Source: Mesorhizobium sp. CAU 1732 (GTDB lineage Bacteria > Pseudomonadota > Alphaproteobacteria > Rhizobiales > Rhizobiaceae). From it: a stretch of DNA of 64,000 nucleotides. A program made the position numbers and the translations under genes. Shown one piece after another: positions 8,866 to 18,910 of this stretch (positions are counted from its first letter, which is position 1; the number at the start of each line of letters is the position of its first letter). The stretch lies in NCBI RefSeq assembly GCF_039888675.1, contig NZ_JBDQQR010000003.1:248001-312000 (forward strand), given 5' to 3'. A model generated the notes under the pieces. It was not told the origin of the DNA and searched no databases. It worked only from the letters and a program-made list of their open reading frames with translations.

Positions 8866-10362
8866 TCATTCCGCCGGTTCCGTCCGTGGCGCGGCGGAGA
8901 ACCGAAGACGATCGCCGACTTTTGCGACGAGCGGCCCGAGGACCGGCAGCCGGACCAATTCGTGGCACACGGGGTGCCGCGTGAGATGGATGCCAGCCAG
9001 CCAACCCATGCCCGCCAGAGCGACGATCGACAGAGCCTCCAGCGGCGTGAATTCGAAGTGCCAGCCGGACAGCGCGGCGACAGCCAGCGGCCCCGCCATC
9101 GTTCCAAGCGTGACCGTTCCACTTTGCATGAGCATCCCACCAAATGCGCGCCACTCGAACGGCACGGCCTTGCGGACGAAGTACAGCGCGATCAGCATCT
9201 CGACCGGAATCGCAACGAACTGCCCGAGCGCCATCGCCTTGATGCCGCCGAGGCTCGCCAGGCACAGCACGATGGCGGCAAAGGCGCGGGAGAAGAGGTT
9301 CGAGAGGAACGCCGCCTTGTTGTGTCCCGTCGCCATCAGGATCGGATGCGTCAGGATGACGGGAAAGAAGAACAGGCTCGCGACGGCCACGATGCGCACC
9401 AGAGGGACGATCTCCATCCAGGCCTGGCCGAGCAGGACGCGCACCACGCTGTCGGCCAGCAACGCCATCATGAGAAGTGCCGGCCAGTAGATCACGGTGA
9501 TCAGCCCGAGCGCGCGCAGATAGGTATCGCCGATATCCCTGCCTTCGCGGGCGCGCTCCGCGAGTACCGGGAACGCAATCGCGAAGATCGCGCCGAGCAG
9601 CATGCGATCGGGTATCGCGCACACGGCGCTGGTTCGGTTGTAGAGACCGACATCCGACATCGGCATCACGCGCCCGAGCACCAATTGCGGGATCGCGTCG
9701 TAGACCCGGTCGACCAGTCCCACCGCGCCGCGATACCGCCCGAACTCGTAGACGAAACGCCAGGATTTGAGCGACGGCTTGAAGCCGAATGCGTCGGGGG
9801 TGGCGACCGCGGCCACCGCCAGCATGACGCATGACGACGCGAGGCTTCCCCATGCGTAGCTCATGAAGCCATGCCCGAATGCGGCAAGTCCGATCGTGAC
9901 GGTGGCCGAGGCGCAGAGACTTGCGGTGCGCAACCGCGCAAGCGCACCGAAGCGCATGTCGCGGCGCAGCAGCGCGACGGCCGGAAAGGCGAGCGCCTCC
10001 ACGATCGACGCCGCGATCAGCACCCAGATGAACGGTATCAGTCCGGCCTGGCCGTAGAATCCAGCGAGGAGCGGTGCGCCCAGAAACACGAGAATGGCCA
10101 GGATCAGCGTCACGCCGAGAAGGATCGTCGCCGATGTGCGGATGTCGATCGCCTCGACCGTGGGTCGCTGGATCAGAAATTCGGCGGTGGCGAATTCACG
10201 GAACGAGAAGACGATGACGCAGATGCCGAGCCCCACCACGGCGGTCCCGATTTCCGCGGGCGACAGGATGCGCGCCAGCGCGGCCACCATGCCGAAATTG
10301 ACGAGAAGGGCGAGATATTGCTCGACCGACGCCATCATGAATGCGCGACGTACACGGCTCAT
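8866..10362 (-). CDS. Oligosaccharide flippase (Wzx/MOP family)
   Basis: A 498-residue integral membrane protein with about 12-14 predicted helices, starting MSRVRRAFMMASVEQYLALL at the ATG at 10362. ALARILSPAEIGTAVVGLGICVIVFSFREFATAEFLIQ is the usual first-and-second helix pattern of the polysaccharide synthase/PST clade of MOP exporters. It would flip the undecaprenyl-linked repeat unit across the inner membrane for polymerisation. The reading frame extends 31 codons upstream without family resemblance. The GT2 gene follows immediately. A second flippase lies at 56554, pointing to two separate polymers. Confidence 0.9.
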   Translation of the reverse strand: MSRVRRAFMMASVEQYLALLVNFGMVAALARILSPAEIGTAVVGLGICVIVFSFREFATAEFLIQRPTVEAIDIRTSATILLGVTLILAILVFLGAPLLAGFYGQAGLIPFIWVLIAASIVEALAFPAVALLRRDMRFGALARLRTASLCASATVTIGLAAFGHGFMSYAWGSLASSCVMLAVAAVATPDAFGFKPSLKSWRFVYEFGRYRGAVGLVDRVYDAIPQLVLGRVMPMSDVGLYNRTSAVCAIPDRMLLGAIFAIAFPVLAERAREGRDIGDTYLRALGLITVIYWPALLMMALLADSVVRVLLGQAWMEIVPLVRIVAVASLFFFPVILTHPILMATGHNKAAFLSNLFSRAFAAIVLCLASLGGIKAMALGQFVAIPVEMLIALYFVRKAVPFEWRAFGGMLMQSGTVTLGTMAGPLAVAALSGWHFEFTPLEALSIVALAGMGWLAGIHLTRHPVCHELVRLPVLGPLVAKVGDRLRFSAAPRTEPAE

Positions 10363-10502
10363 GCGTCCAGCCGCTCCCCTGCAAGCAGGCGGCGAAACGT
10401 CGCCGCGAATACTGTCTGGCCCATTCGCCAGCATAGGTTGAATGCGGGCAGGCAAAACGTGCGCTTTCGGTCATCGCCCGGCTTCGAAAGTGGTAGATGG
10501 CC

Positions 10503-10829
10503 TCAGAACGTCAGTCGTTCGTGGTTGACCCTGATCGCCTCGACGATCCGGCTCGCAACCTCGGTATCCGAAATGCGGCTGAACCCGCTTGATTGACTGA
10601 GAGTTTTGAGTGCGTCGTTCAACAGCCCCTGCACATCTTTGTCGGTCATCTTGCCACGCGCCTCGAGCTCGAGGAGCATCGACTGGCTGATATACAAGGC
10701 CGCAAGCGCAACAGCTTTCGAACTGGCGTTTCGAATGATGGTTTCCATGGTGTCCACGTGCTCCGAGCCGCTCACGGTGCGTCGCGGGCGTACAGTGAGA
10801 TCGTCGTCATCAATATGGAAGCGAGACAT
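10503..10829 (-). CDS. Small hypothetical protein
   Basis: A 108-residue acidic, largely helical protein starting MSRFHIDDDDLTVRPRR at the ATG at 10829, preceded by a good Shine-Dalgarno (AACGAGGAAGAC). No signal peptide or membrane helix is seen. The frame could extend to 11045, but the extra 72 residues are basic and cysteine-containing and do not look coded. It lies upstream of the flippase on the same strand, 140 bp away, in an EPS locus. I do not recognise the family; a regulatory or structural role cannot be assigned. Confidence 0.6.
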   Translation of the reverse strand: MSRFHIDDDDLTVRPRRTVSGSEHVDTMETIIRNASSKAVALAALYISQSMLLELEARGKMTDKDVQGLLNDALKTLSQSSGFSRISDTEVASRIVEAIRVNHERLTF

Positions 10830-11295
10830 GTCTTCCTCGTTTCTGAACAGACATCCAGCAATCGCGCAGGGACCATGCCGGACACGCATCACGTCCGTCC
10901 CTTGAATCGCAAAGCTCGTTCCACCGCTGGGTCCAACGGATCGAGTCTCGCACTTTCGCGGAGGGAATTCGCGCTGACATATCAGTGGAGGCCTAGTCCT
11001 TCCTTGCCCGCCACACCTCCAATCGCGTGAATGGCGAATACGCACGCCGCATGTCGATCACAGGCGGCAAGCGGCGGTCATCGAGACAGCCATGGGGAGA
11101 AGCCCGGGATACGCAATCGGCATTGCCGTCATTCACCCCTACGCCAGCGGGAGGTGTCGAAGCGCGATAGCGCAGCCCATTCCTCCTTAGGCGTAGGAGC
11201 CACCCCCTCTTTTCCCAAGTCGAACACGCCATGCGCGAACCGTAGCATGCAGTCGGATCGCGGGCGGTGCAGCGGATTCGAGGCGCTGGCCATGT
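10830..11295. other. Intergenic stretch upstream of WecA-type gene, no gene seen
   Basis: These 466 bp lie between the divergent small hypothetical gene and the glycosyl-1-phosphate transferase at 11296. Only poorly coding frames cross it. It probably holds both promoters. No hairpin, repeat or RNA gene could be recognised. Confidence 0.35.
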
Positions 11296-12411
11296 ATGTC
11301 GGGGGTGGAATTGTCGAATTTGTACGCGCATCTGTTGAACGCATTCCTGCTGACCATCGTCTTCATCATGTTCTTGCGCCGGGTCGCGCCCGAGCTTCGG
11401 CTCGTGGATTTGCCCGATCCGCGCAAGCAGCACGAAGGAGCGGTGCCGCTGTGCGGCGGGCTTTCGATCTTCACCGCCTTCATGCTGACCGCGATCGGGT
11501 TCAGCGACGAGATGCGCATACCCTGGAATATGGAAGTGGGTCTCGTCCTGCTGGTGCTCGTCGGCGCGGCCGATGACCGGTGGCGGCTGTCGGCGCGGTC
11601 GAGGCTGTGCGCGGAACTCGCCGCCGCCATCATCCTGGTGGCGTTCGCCAGCAACTCCCAAATCAATCTGGGAACGATCATCACCGAAAATCCCTGGCTC
11701 CTCTCGTCGCTCGCGGGCGCGATCCTGTCCGTCTTCTTCCTTGTCGGCACCGTCAACGCCTTCAACATGCTCGACGGCATCGACGGTCTGGCGGGTGCGA
11801 GTGCCGCCGCCGCTTTGTTCTGGCTGGCGCTCTTCTCTGTCCATTCGGGAGACGGCGCGTTGGCGCTCCAGGAACTCACCGTCCTGGCCGCCGTGATCGG
11901 GTTCCTCGTCTTCAACATGCGCCATCCATGGCGCCCCCGCGCCAGCGTCTTCATGGGCGATGCCGGCAGCGTCATGCTCGGCGCGGTTCTTGCCATTGCG
12001 GTCATTCGTCTCGCGAACGGCGAGAACGGAATACCCTTCGCCACATTGCTCTGGGTGCTCGCAGTGCCGATCGTCGATACGCTCAGCCTGATCGCACGTC
12101 GGACGATGGCGCGGCGCAGCCCCTTTTCCGCCGATCGCCAGCATCTGCATCATTTGCTCGTGGATATGGGCGTGTCTCACGCGCGTGCGGCCGGCGTGCT
12201 CACCGCGGCGACGGTGGTCTGCGGCGGCGTCGGCTATATCGGCCTGATCGCCGGCGTCCGGGATGGGGTCATGGCGTTCGGACTTCTGGTTCCCTTCTTC
12301 GCGCACACGGCTTTCGTGATCTTCGCCAACGGACACATCGTACCGGCCACGCGCGGCCGTGTCGGACAGCAGCCGCAAACGTTTCCGTCGATCCTCGGTG
12401 AAAAGCGATGA
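11296..12411 (+). CDS. Undecaprenyl-phosphate glycosyl-1-phosphate transferase (MraY/WecA family)
   Basis: A 371-residue polytopic membrane enzyme with about 10 helices. It shows all the family motifs: DPRKQHEGAVPLCGG (41-55), the Asp pair in GAADDRWRLS (Asp93-Asp94), NAFNMLDGIDGLAG (154-167), SVFMGDAGSVMLGAVLA, and the His motif DRQHLHHLLVDMG. Members move HexNAc-1-phosphate or hexose-1-phosphate from a UDP-sugar to undecaprenyl phosphate, starting a repeat unit. This is probably the initiating enzyme of the first polysaccharide; a different initiating enzyme sits at 47152. It overlaps the next glycosyltransferase by 4 bp (12408-12411). Confidence 0.92.
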   Translation: MSGVELSNLYAHLLNAFLLTIVFIMFLRRVAPELRLVDLPDPRKQHEGAVPLCGGLSIFTAFMLTAIGFSDEMRIPWNMEVGLVLLVLVGAADDRWRLSARSRLCAELAAAIILVAFASNSQINLGTIITENPWLLSSLAGAILSVFFLVGTVNAFNMLDGIDGLAGASAAAALFWLALFSVHSGDGALALQELTVLAAVIGFLVFNMRHPWRPRASVFMGDAGSVMLGAVLAIAVIRLANGENGIPFATLLWVLAVPIVDTLSLIARRTMARRSPFSADRQHLHHLLVDMGVSHARAAGVLTAATVVCGGVGYIGLIAGVRDGVMAFGLLVPFFAHTAFVIFANGHIVPATRGRVGQQPQTFPSILGEKR

Positions 12412-13301
12412 CCACGATGACGCTACCGCAGACGCGGGACCGCGAGCGCCAGGCTGGATCCCGCACCCGGTGTGGCGTCTCGGTTCTCATCATGACGAAG
12501 AACGAAGAAGCGAACATCGCGGCCTGCCTCGCATCGGTCGCCTGGAGCGACGACGTGGTCGTGCTGGATTCCTACAGCACCGACCGCACCGTCGAGATCG
12601 CGCGCACTGCAGGTGCCCGCATCGTCCAGCACGCATACGAGACCGAGAACGGCCAGCGCATGTTCGGCCTGACGCAGATCCCGTTCGTGAATGCGTGGGT
12701 CTACACGCCGGATGCCGACGAGATCACGCCGGACGATCTGCGTGACGAGATGCTCGCCATCGCCGCCGATCCGACGCGCACGGAAGCGTTCTTCAAGGCC
12801 CGCTTCAAGAACATGTTCATGGGCAGGTGGATTCGCCATGCGAGCCTCTATCCAACCTGGATAACGCGGCTCGTCAGGCCGGATCGCGTCCGCTTCGAGC
12901 GCGAAGTCCACTCCGTCTGCGTGGCCGAAGGCGGTGCCGGCGAACTCGACGCGCACTTCATCCACTACAGCTTCAACAACGGCATGGACGCCTGGTACGC
13001 CAAGCACAACCGCTACTCCACGGTGGAAGCCCAGCTCGCCGCCGAGCGCCCGCGCAGCAAGGTGCGCATCGCGGATTTGTTGAGCGCGAAGGGCGACATC
13101 AGGCGACGCGCACTCAAGTCCCTGTCGGCCGGAATGCCGTTTCGCTCGACCCTTCGCTTCCTCTACATGTACGTCCTTCGCCGCGGGTTTCTCGATGGCT
13201 GGCCCGGCTACGCCTATTGCAAGCTCATCGCGAATTACGAATTCATGATAGTGCTGAAGACCGAGGAGCTTCGGCGGCGCGCGAACGGCGAACGCATATG
13301 A
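12408..13301 (+). CDS. Glycosyltransferase family 2 (WaaE/KdtX-like)
   Basis: A 297-residue GT-A transferase. VSVLIMTKNEEANIAACLASVAWSDDVVVLDS, then STDRTVEIA and VYTPDADEIT, match the WaaE-like subgroup of GT2 enzymes that often work on LPS core or EPS. The overlap with the stop of the WecA-like gene (ATGA at 12408-12411) indicates translational coupling, and its own stop overlaps the acetyltransferase start (13298-13301). The three genes form a small rightward operon. The sugar donated is unknown. Confidence 0.88.
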   Translation: MTTMTLPQTRDRERQAGSRTRCGVSVLIMTKNEEANIAACLASVAWSDDVVVLDSYSTDRTVEIARTAGARIVQHAYETENGQRMFGLTQIPFVNAWVYTPDADEITPDDLRDEMLAIAADPTRTEAFFKARFKNMFMGRWIRHASLYPTWITRLVRPDRVRFEREVHSVCVAEGGAGELDAHFIHYSFNNGMDAWYAKHNRYSTVEAQLAAERPRSKVRIADLLSAKGDIRRRALKSLSAGMPFRSTLRFLYMYVLRRGFLDGWPGYAYCKLIANYEFMIVLKTEELRRRANGERI

Positions 13302-13936
13302 ATGTCCATCTGCCGCGCCAAAAACCCCAAGGGCTCGACCATTCGCTGAACCGCATTCCCGCGTCGGGCGCCAATCGATCACCCCTCGTGGGCGGCGCGA
13401 CCTTCCCGCTGTCGCATCGCCTGACGCGCGCGGTCTGGCAGGTTGCGTGGTTCACGCTGGCGCGGTGGAGCCCCTCACCTCTCCATCCATTGCGGCGCGG
13501 CCTTCTTCGCCTGTTCGGCGCCTCGATCCACAAAACGGCGATCGTGCGCAGCAGCGCGACGATCTGGTGGCCGGCCAACCTCACCATGGGCGCACATGCG
13601 TCGCTGGGGCCCGGCGCCATCTGCTACAACGTCGCGCCGGTCACGATCGACGACCACGCGATCGTCTCGCAGCGCGCGCATCTGTGCACCGCGTCGCATG
13701 ACATCGACGATCCCGAGTTCCCGCTGCGGGCACGCCCGATCCAAATCGGGAAGAAGGCGTGGGTTGCTGCGGAAAGCTTCGTCGGCCCCGGCGTGGCTGT
13801 CGGCGAAGGCGCGGTTCTCGGCGCGCGCGGCGTCGCCTCGCGCAATCTCGATCCATGGACAGTGTACGCCGGCAATCCGGCAAAGCCCGTTCGAAACCGG
13901 AAACCGCAGCAAATAGTTCAGTCGAGTTCCCGATAG
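13298..13936 (+). CDS. WcaF-like sugar O-acetyltransferase (left-handed beta-helix)
   Basis: A 212-residue hexapeptide-repeat acyltransferase. The C-terminal half carries the imperfect hexads of a left-handed beta-helix (IHKTAIVRSSATIWWPANLTMG, LGPGAICYNVAPVTIDDHAIVS), then the substrate loop LCTASHDIDDPEFPLRARPI and VGPGVAVGEGAVLGARGVASRNL. This layout with the ASHD loop is typical of the colanic-acid acetyltransferase WcaF group. It would acetylate a sugar of the lipid-linked unit using acetyl-CoA. The start overlaps the preceding GT2 stop by 4 bp. The last 19 bp overlap the convergent GT4 gene. Confidence 0.88.
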   Translation: MNVHLPRQKPQGLDHSLNRIPASGANRSPLVGGATFPLSHRLTRAVWQVAWFTLARWSPSPLHPLRRGLLRLFGASIHKTAIVRSSATIWWPANLTMGAHASLGPGAICYNVAPVTIDDHAIVSQRAHLCTASHDIDDPEFPLRARPIQIGKKAWVAAESFVGPGVAVGEGAVLGARGVASRNLDPWTVYAGNPAKPVRNRKPQQIVQSSSR

Positions 13937-15090
13937 AGCTTCACGAACTGCTCGGCCACCACACCCCAGTCGAAGCGCTGCGAGGCAAGCCGGCCGGCGT
14001 GTTGCCCCATCGCCGCGAGTTCCGCATCCTTCAGCGAGAACAGCCGCGTCAAACCCACCGTGATCGCCGAGGGGTCGGTCCCGATCCGAAGTGCTGCACC
14101 CGCATCGAAACTCTCCGGCAGATTGCAATGCTGTGTCAGAAGCGCGGGAAGCGAGTGAGAAAATGCCTCCAGCGCCGCCATCGGCAGGCCCTCGCTCAGC
14201 GACGGCAAAATGAACGCATCCGAAGCCGCATATGCCGCGCTCCGCGCATCGCCATAGGCCGGACCTGTGAGGTGAATGTTGTCAGCACAACCAGACATCT
14301 CGATCGCCCGACGCAACTGCTCCTCATAACCGCGCTCGACCGGCCCGACGATCACGAGTTGCCATGGGCCGCGCCCGCGCGCACCCGACCAGGCCTGGAT
14401 GAGTTCCAGTGCCTGTTTTTTCGGGGTGACGCGGCCGAGGAACAGGAGCACCTTTGCATTTCGTCGCATCCGCGTGCGCCAGGCAGGCTGCTCCACATGG
14501 TCGACAGGCCGGCCGACGCCGTTGGGCACGATCGCAAGGCGTCCGGTCAGCCCGGCGCTGCGCATCGCCCTCGCCTCCTCGGCGCACAGCGCATGGATGC
14601 GCGCGGCCCCGCGAAGATGCGCGTCCTCGAAAAGCTTTCGCGCGACCCATTTCTTGGCGGCGCTGTTCTTGAGCGCCCACGGATCGAGCATGCCATGCGG
14701 GCTGACGATATAGGGCCTGCCGGTTCTCTGCGCCCAACGCATCGCCGCGACCGAGATGTACATCCACAGACCGTGCACGTGGACGACGTCGAAATCGCCC
14801 CGGACGAGCTCGCCGACGAGGCCGGGCGCATAACCGAACGCTGCCGGGCCTACCCGCCTGGAAAGCTTCAAGCGCAGATCGCCCGCCTCGCGCAGGATTG
14901 CGGGATCGTCCTCGATGCTGAGGATGTCCACGGATACGCCCCGCCGCGCCTGCAAAGCCTTGGTCAGCGACAGGACTGCCTCGCTGACGCCACCCCCGTT
15001 GACCGACACGCTGCCCACCAGCATCGCGACGCGCAGTTGGCGGTTGGTGTTGCAGGCCACGCGCAACCCGGTGTGCAGAACTTCGGTCAT
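13918..15090 (-). CDS. Glycosyltransferase family 4
   Basis: A 390-residue GT-B glycosyltransferase. The N-terminal VAMLVGSVSVNGGGVSEAVLSL is the acceptor-domain loop. The donor domain has KVLLFLGRVTPKKQALELIQAW and LPSLSEGLPMAALEAFSHSLP (the E-x7-E motif). It is the last gene of a three-gene leftward operon (16343, 15087, 13918) whose members overlap by 4 bp each. All three are GT4 enzymes acting one after another on a repeat unit; linkage and donor are unknown. The 3' end overlaps the acetyltransferase by 19 bp on the opposite strand. Confidence 0.88.
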   Translation of the reverse strand: MTEVLHTGLRVACNTNRQLRVAMLVGSVSVNGGGVSEAVLSLTKALQARRGVSVDILSIEDDPAILREAGDLRLKLSRRVGPAAFGYAPGLVGELVRGDFDVVHVHGLWMYISVAAMRWAQRTGRPYIVSPHGMLDPWALKNSAAKKWVARKLFEDAHLRGAARIHALCAEEARAMRSAGLTGRLAIVPNGVGRPVDHVEQPAWRTRMRRNAKVLLFLGRVTPKKQALELIQAWSGARGRGPWQLVIVGPVERGYEEQLRRAIEMSGCADNIHLTGPAYGDARSAAYAASDAFILPSLSEGLPMAALEAFSHSLPALLTQHCNLPESFDAGAALRIGTDPSAITVGLTRLFSLKDAELAAMGQHAGRLASQRFDWGVVAEQFVKLYRELD

Positions 15091-16346
15091 GCCGCGATGA
15101 CCCCGGCTTGCGGCAACATCCCTGTCTCCGGCCGATCGATCGCGGCAAGCAGCCGCTCCCCGTAGAACGCGACGGTGTGCCGTGCCGCCTGCTGCAACGC
15201 CTGCGCCGACATCGCGTGGAGAAGCGCGTCGTCGCCAGCCAGATCGTTCAGATAATCGCAGATCGCCTCGACGTCGCCGAGCGGAACGATGAACCCGTCA
15301 ATGCCGTGCCGCACCACGCTGCCGGCATTCTCGGTCGTCACCACGGGCACGCCGGCGGCGAGCGCCTCGTAGACGACCGTCGCCGATCCCTCGCATACGG
15401 ACGGCAACAGGAACACGTCCGCCCAGGCATAGTGCGCCGCGATCTCGGATCGCGGGACGGGTCCGGTCAGTTGGACGAACGCCTCGATCTCGCGCCGTCT
15501 GCCATCCGAAATCGCGATCGGCCCGACCATCCTGAACTCCGCGCGGTCGCCGAGCGTTTCTGCAGCCGCGGCCACATAGGGCGTGCCCTTGCGCAGGCCG
15601 AGCGCGCCGACCGTCAACACACGAAGCGGCCCCGGCGCACGGATGCGTCCGCCTCCCGATGGCCCCCTCGCGTCGACGCCATACGGAACCACGACGCAGC
15701 GCTCGGAAGGTCCTCCGGCAGCCGCAACACCGTCTCGCACGAATTGCGACGGACAGACGATAACGTCTGCGGACGCCCACTCCGCGTGTTCGTTTTCGAT
15801 CAACATCGAGGCAAGCGGATCGTCACCGACCGGCGGTTCCCATCCGCGATGCTTGTCGGCCTCCTCGGTGACGAGCCTGTCGAGGATCGAGCGCGGCGCG
15901 ACGATCTGCTCGACGACGGTGCGCAGGCCGCGACGCCGCGCTTCGCGCAGTTGATCGAGGCATTCGCCCGCAATGCCGTAGAAGCCGGTCGCGGAGCCGA
16001 AGCCGCTGGCGATGACCGCGCGCGAAAACTGCTTCGCAGCCTCCAGCGAAACGCGGGTGTCCTGCGCGCGCGTCGGCACCATCATGCGCTTCACCGTGGC
16101 GTTGATGCCGATCCCCTCGAAGCAGGTCAGCTTCTCGGGCGGGATGCCGTGCGGGATGCGTCCCGACAGCCGCCGAAGCGGGCGCGGCAAGGCGGCATTC
16201 GGTACCAATTCCAGAATGCGCGGCCAGCCCTTCGCGCCGCATATGTCGGTGTAGAGCCGCTCGAGGCGGCCCGCCTGGTTGAAGATGCGCGGCACGGCAT
16301 AATGCATCCGCGCGCCGAGTTGGCTCACGACGAAACTGTCTGTCAT
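15087..16346 (-). CDS. Glycosyltransferase family 4
   Basis: A 419-residue GT-B enzyme. The N-terminus, MTDSFVVSQLGARMHYAVPR followed by LYTDICGAKGW, resembles GT4 proteins that recognise a lipid-linked acceptor. The C-terminal domain has PLRVLTVGALGLRKGTPYV and LPSVCEGSATVVYEALAAGVP, with the conserved Glu pair. It sits in the middle of a three-GT operon with ATGA overlaps at both ends (15087-15090 and 16343-16346). Substrate unknown. Confidence 0.87.
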   Translation of the reverse strand: MTDSFVVSQLGARMHYAVPRIFNQAGRLERLYTDICGAKGWPRILELVPNAALPRPLRRLSGRIPHGIPPEKLTCFEGIGINATVKRMMVPTRAQDTRVSLEAAKQFSRAVIASGFGSATGFYGIAGECLDQLREARRRGLRTVVEQIVAPRSILDRLVTEEADKHRGWEPPVGDDPLASMLIENEHAEWASADVIVCPSQFVRDGVAAAGGPSERCVVVPYGVDARGPSGGGRIRAPGPLRVLTVGALGLRKGTPYVAAAAETLGDRAEFRMVGPIAISDGRRREIEAFVQLTGPVPRSEIAAHYAWADVFLLPSVCEGSATVVYEALAAGVPVVTTENAGSVVRHGIDGFIVPLGDVEAICDYLNDLAGDDALLHAMSAQALQQAARHTVAFYGERLLAAIDRPETGMLPQAGVIAA

Positions 16347-17605
16347 GTCGTGACCTTGTCACCGATCGCGATTGCCGCGGATGGCGCTCTCGCTGGAATG
16401 AGCGGCGAGATGGCCGAAAGCCACGCCGCGACGCCGATCTGCCGCGCATAGCCGCTCTCCATCAGCCTGCGCGCATTCGCGCCCATCGACATGCGCAGGG
16501 CCGTGTCGGAGGACAGGCGCAGGATCGCGGTCACCAGACCGTCCACGTCTCCCGGCACGACGGCCTCGCCGCATGCATGGCTGCGCACCGCCATGGCGAC
16601 CTCGCCATCCGTCGCACCGACGAAGAGCGTCGGGCGGCCTGCGGCGAGCACGCCATAAAACTTGCTCGGCACGATGCAGTGCTCGAGCGAAGGCAGGAGG
16701 GAAACGAGGTGGACGTCGGAGGCGCCAAGGCTTTCGGACAGCACCGCGCTCGGCTGGAACGGCTTGAAGAGCACGTTGGTCAGTTGCCGTCGCTTGACCT
16801 CCGCCTCGACCGCCGCCCGCCGCTGCCCGTCGCCGATCAGCAGGAAGCGCACATCGTCTTCCTCGCGAAGCCGCTCCGCCGCGGCAAGCAGCGTATCGAA
16901 CTCGTGCGCCCGTCCGAAATTACCCGAATAGCCGACGACGAAGACATCGTTCAGCCCCCATTCGCGGCGCAGCGGATTGTCCTCGCGTGCGACAGGATGG
17001 ATTTCATCGCCGTCCGACCAGTGATTGACCACGGCAATCCGCTCCGCACCTGTTCCCTGACGTGCCAGAAAGCGGGCCATCGAGGATGTCGGGCAGATCG
17101 TCAGCGACGCCCTGCGATGCGACCAGTTGCGGATGCCCACGGCGATGGGCCGGATCGGCCACACATCGGGCACGACGCCCAGTTCGAGCGCGGTTTCGGG
17201 AAAGAGATCCATCACCCAGTTGACCGGATGCGCGCCGCGCAACGCCAGCGGCAGGGAAGCCGTCGCCGACAGGAAGGGCGGATCGGTGCACAGCACGCAG
17301 ATGTCGTCGCGCCGCGTGTTCTTCAGCCACCACGCCGCAGCGCGCACATGGAACGAGGCATAGTCGAGCATGCGGCCGATGAGCCGCTTGCGCCCGAACC
17401 CTGTCGTAGCGAGACGGTGCACCGAGACGCCGTTGATCGTCTCCTGTTGCGGCAGGATTTCGTCTCCCTTGTTGTGGTAGTGACGGCTGGCCAGAGCCGT
17501 CACCTGGAAGCCCTGTCTGGCAAGGGAGAATGCCAGGCTGGAAACCATCCTGCTCGTCGCCGACTGGTCAGGATAGAAATACCGATTCGCCAGAACGATC
17601 TTCAT
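16343..17605 (-). CDS. Glycosyltransferase family 4 (WbuB-like)
   Basis: About 420 residues from the ATG at 17605 (MKIVLANRYFYPDQSATSRM), preceded by a GGGGGTG ribosome-binding stretch; an ATG six codons upstream at 17623 is possible. The sequence RYFYPDQSATSRM with LASRHYHNKG and the C-terminal VGYSGNFGRAHEFDTLLAAA and VPSKFYGVLAAGRPTLFVG are typical of the WbuB/WcaI group of GT4 transferases, several of which add fucose or N-acetyl-fucosamine. Its divergent neighbour is GDP-fucose synthase, so a fucosyl donor is plausible but not shown. First gene of the three-GT operon. Confidence 0.87.
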   Translation of the reverse strand: MKIVLANRYFYPDQSATSRMVSSLAFSLARQGFQVTALASRHYHNKGDEILPQQETINGVSVHRLATTGFGRKRLIGRMLDYASFHVRAAAWWLKNTRRDDICVLCTDPPFLSATASLPLALRGAHPVNWVMDLFPETALELGVVPDVWPIRPIAVGIRNWSHRRASLTICPTSSMARFLARQGTGAERIAVVNHWSDGDEIHPVAREDNPLRREWGLNDVFVVGYSGNFGRAHEFDTLLAAAERLREEDDVRFLLIGDGQRRAAVEAEVKRRQLTNVLFKPFQPSAVLSESLGASDVHLVSLLPSLEHCIVPSKFYGVLAAGRPTLFVGATDGEVAMAVRSHACGEAVVPGDVDGLVTAILRLSSDTALRMSMGANARRLMESGYARQIGVAAWLSAISPLIPARAPSAAIAIGDKVTT

Positions 17606-17890
17606 GCGCACCCCCGTGTTCATTGTTCGCCCGTGTCGGGAGAGCTTCGCCGGTATGCGTGTGACCCATCAATTTGGGCAAACGGCGTAAGGGCTCGCGC
17701 CGTGCACGAACCCTCTAAGCCTTCCGGTGTGGAACGAGCCTGCATGCCGCCGTCCACGCATCAGCCCGGATGCTGGCTACCCCTTTGGAGGACGCCTTAC
17801 CCCCTCGGAGGGCTGGTCCATTTGCCGTCTTCCCTTCGCATGCGTGCCGGCGAAAACTGGCCCAGAAGTGAAGTCGGAGGCGGGAACGGC
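17606..17890. promoter_or_regulatory. Divergent promoter region between GT operon and fcl
   Basis: A 285-bp gap between the leftward glycosyltransferase operon and the rightward GDP-fucose synthase gene. Promoters for both must lie here. The only element clearly seen is the GGAGGCGGGAACGGC ribosome-binding stretch just before the fcl ATG. No operator could be recognised. Confidence 0.35.
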
Positions 17891-18883
<993 letters not shown>

Positions 18884-18910
18884 AACACCATTCTCTGGAA
18901 GCCGTCGCGA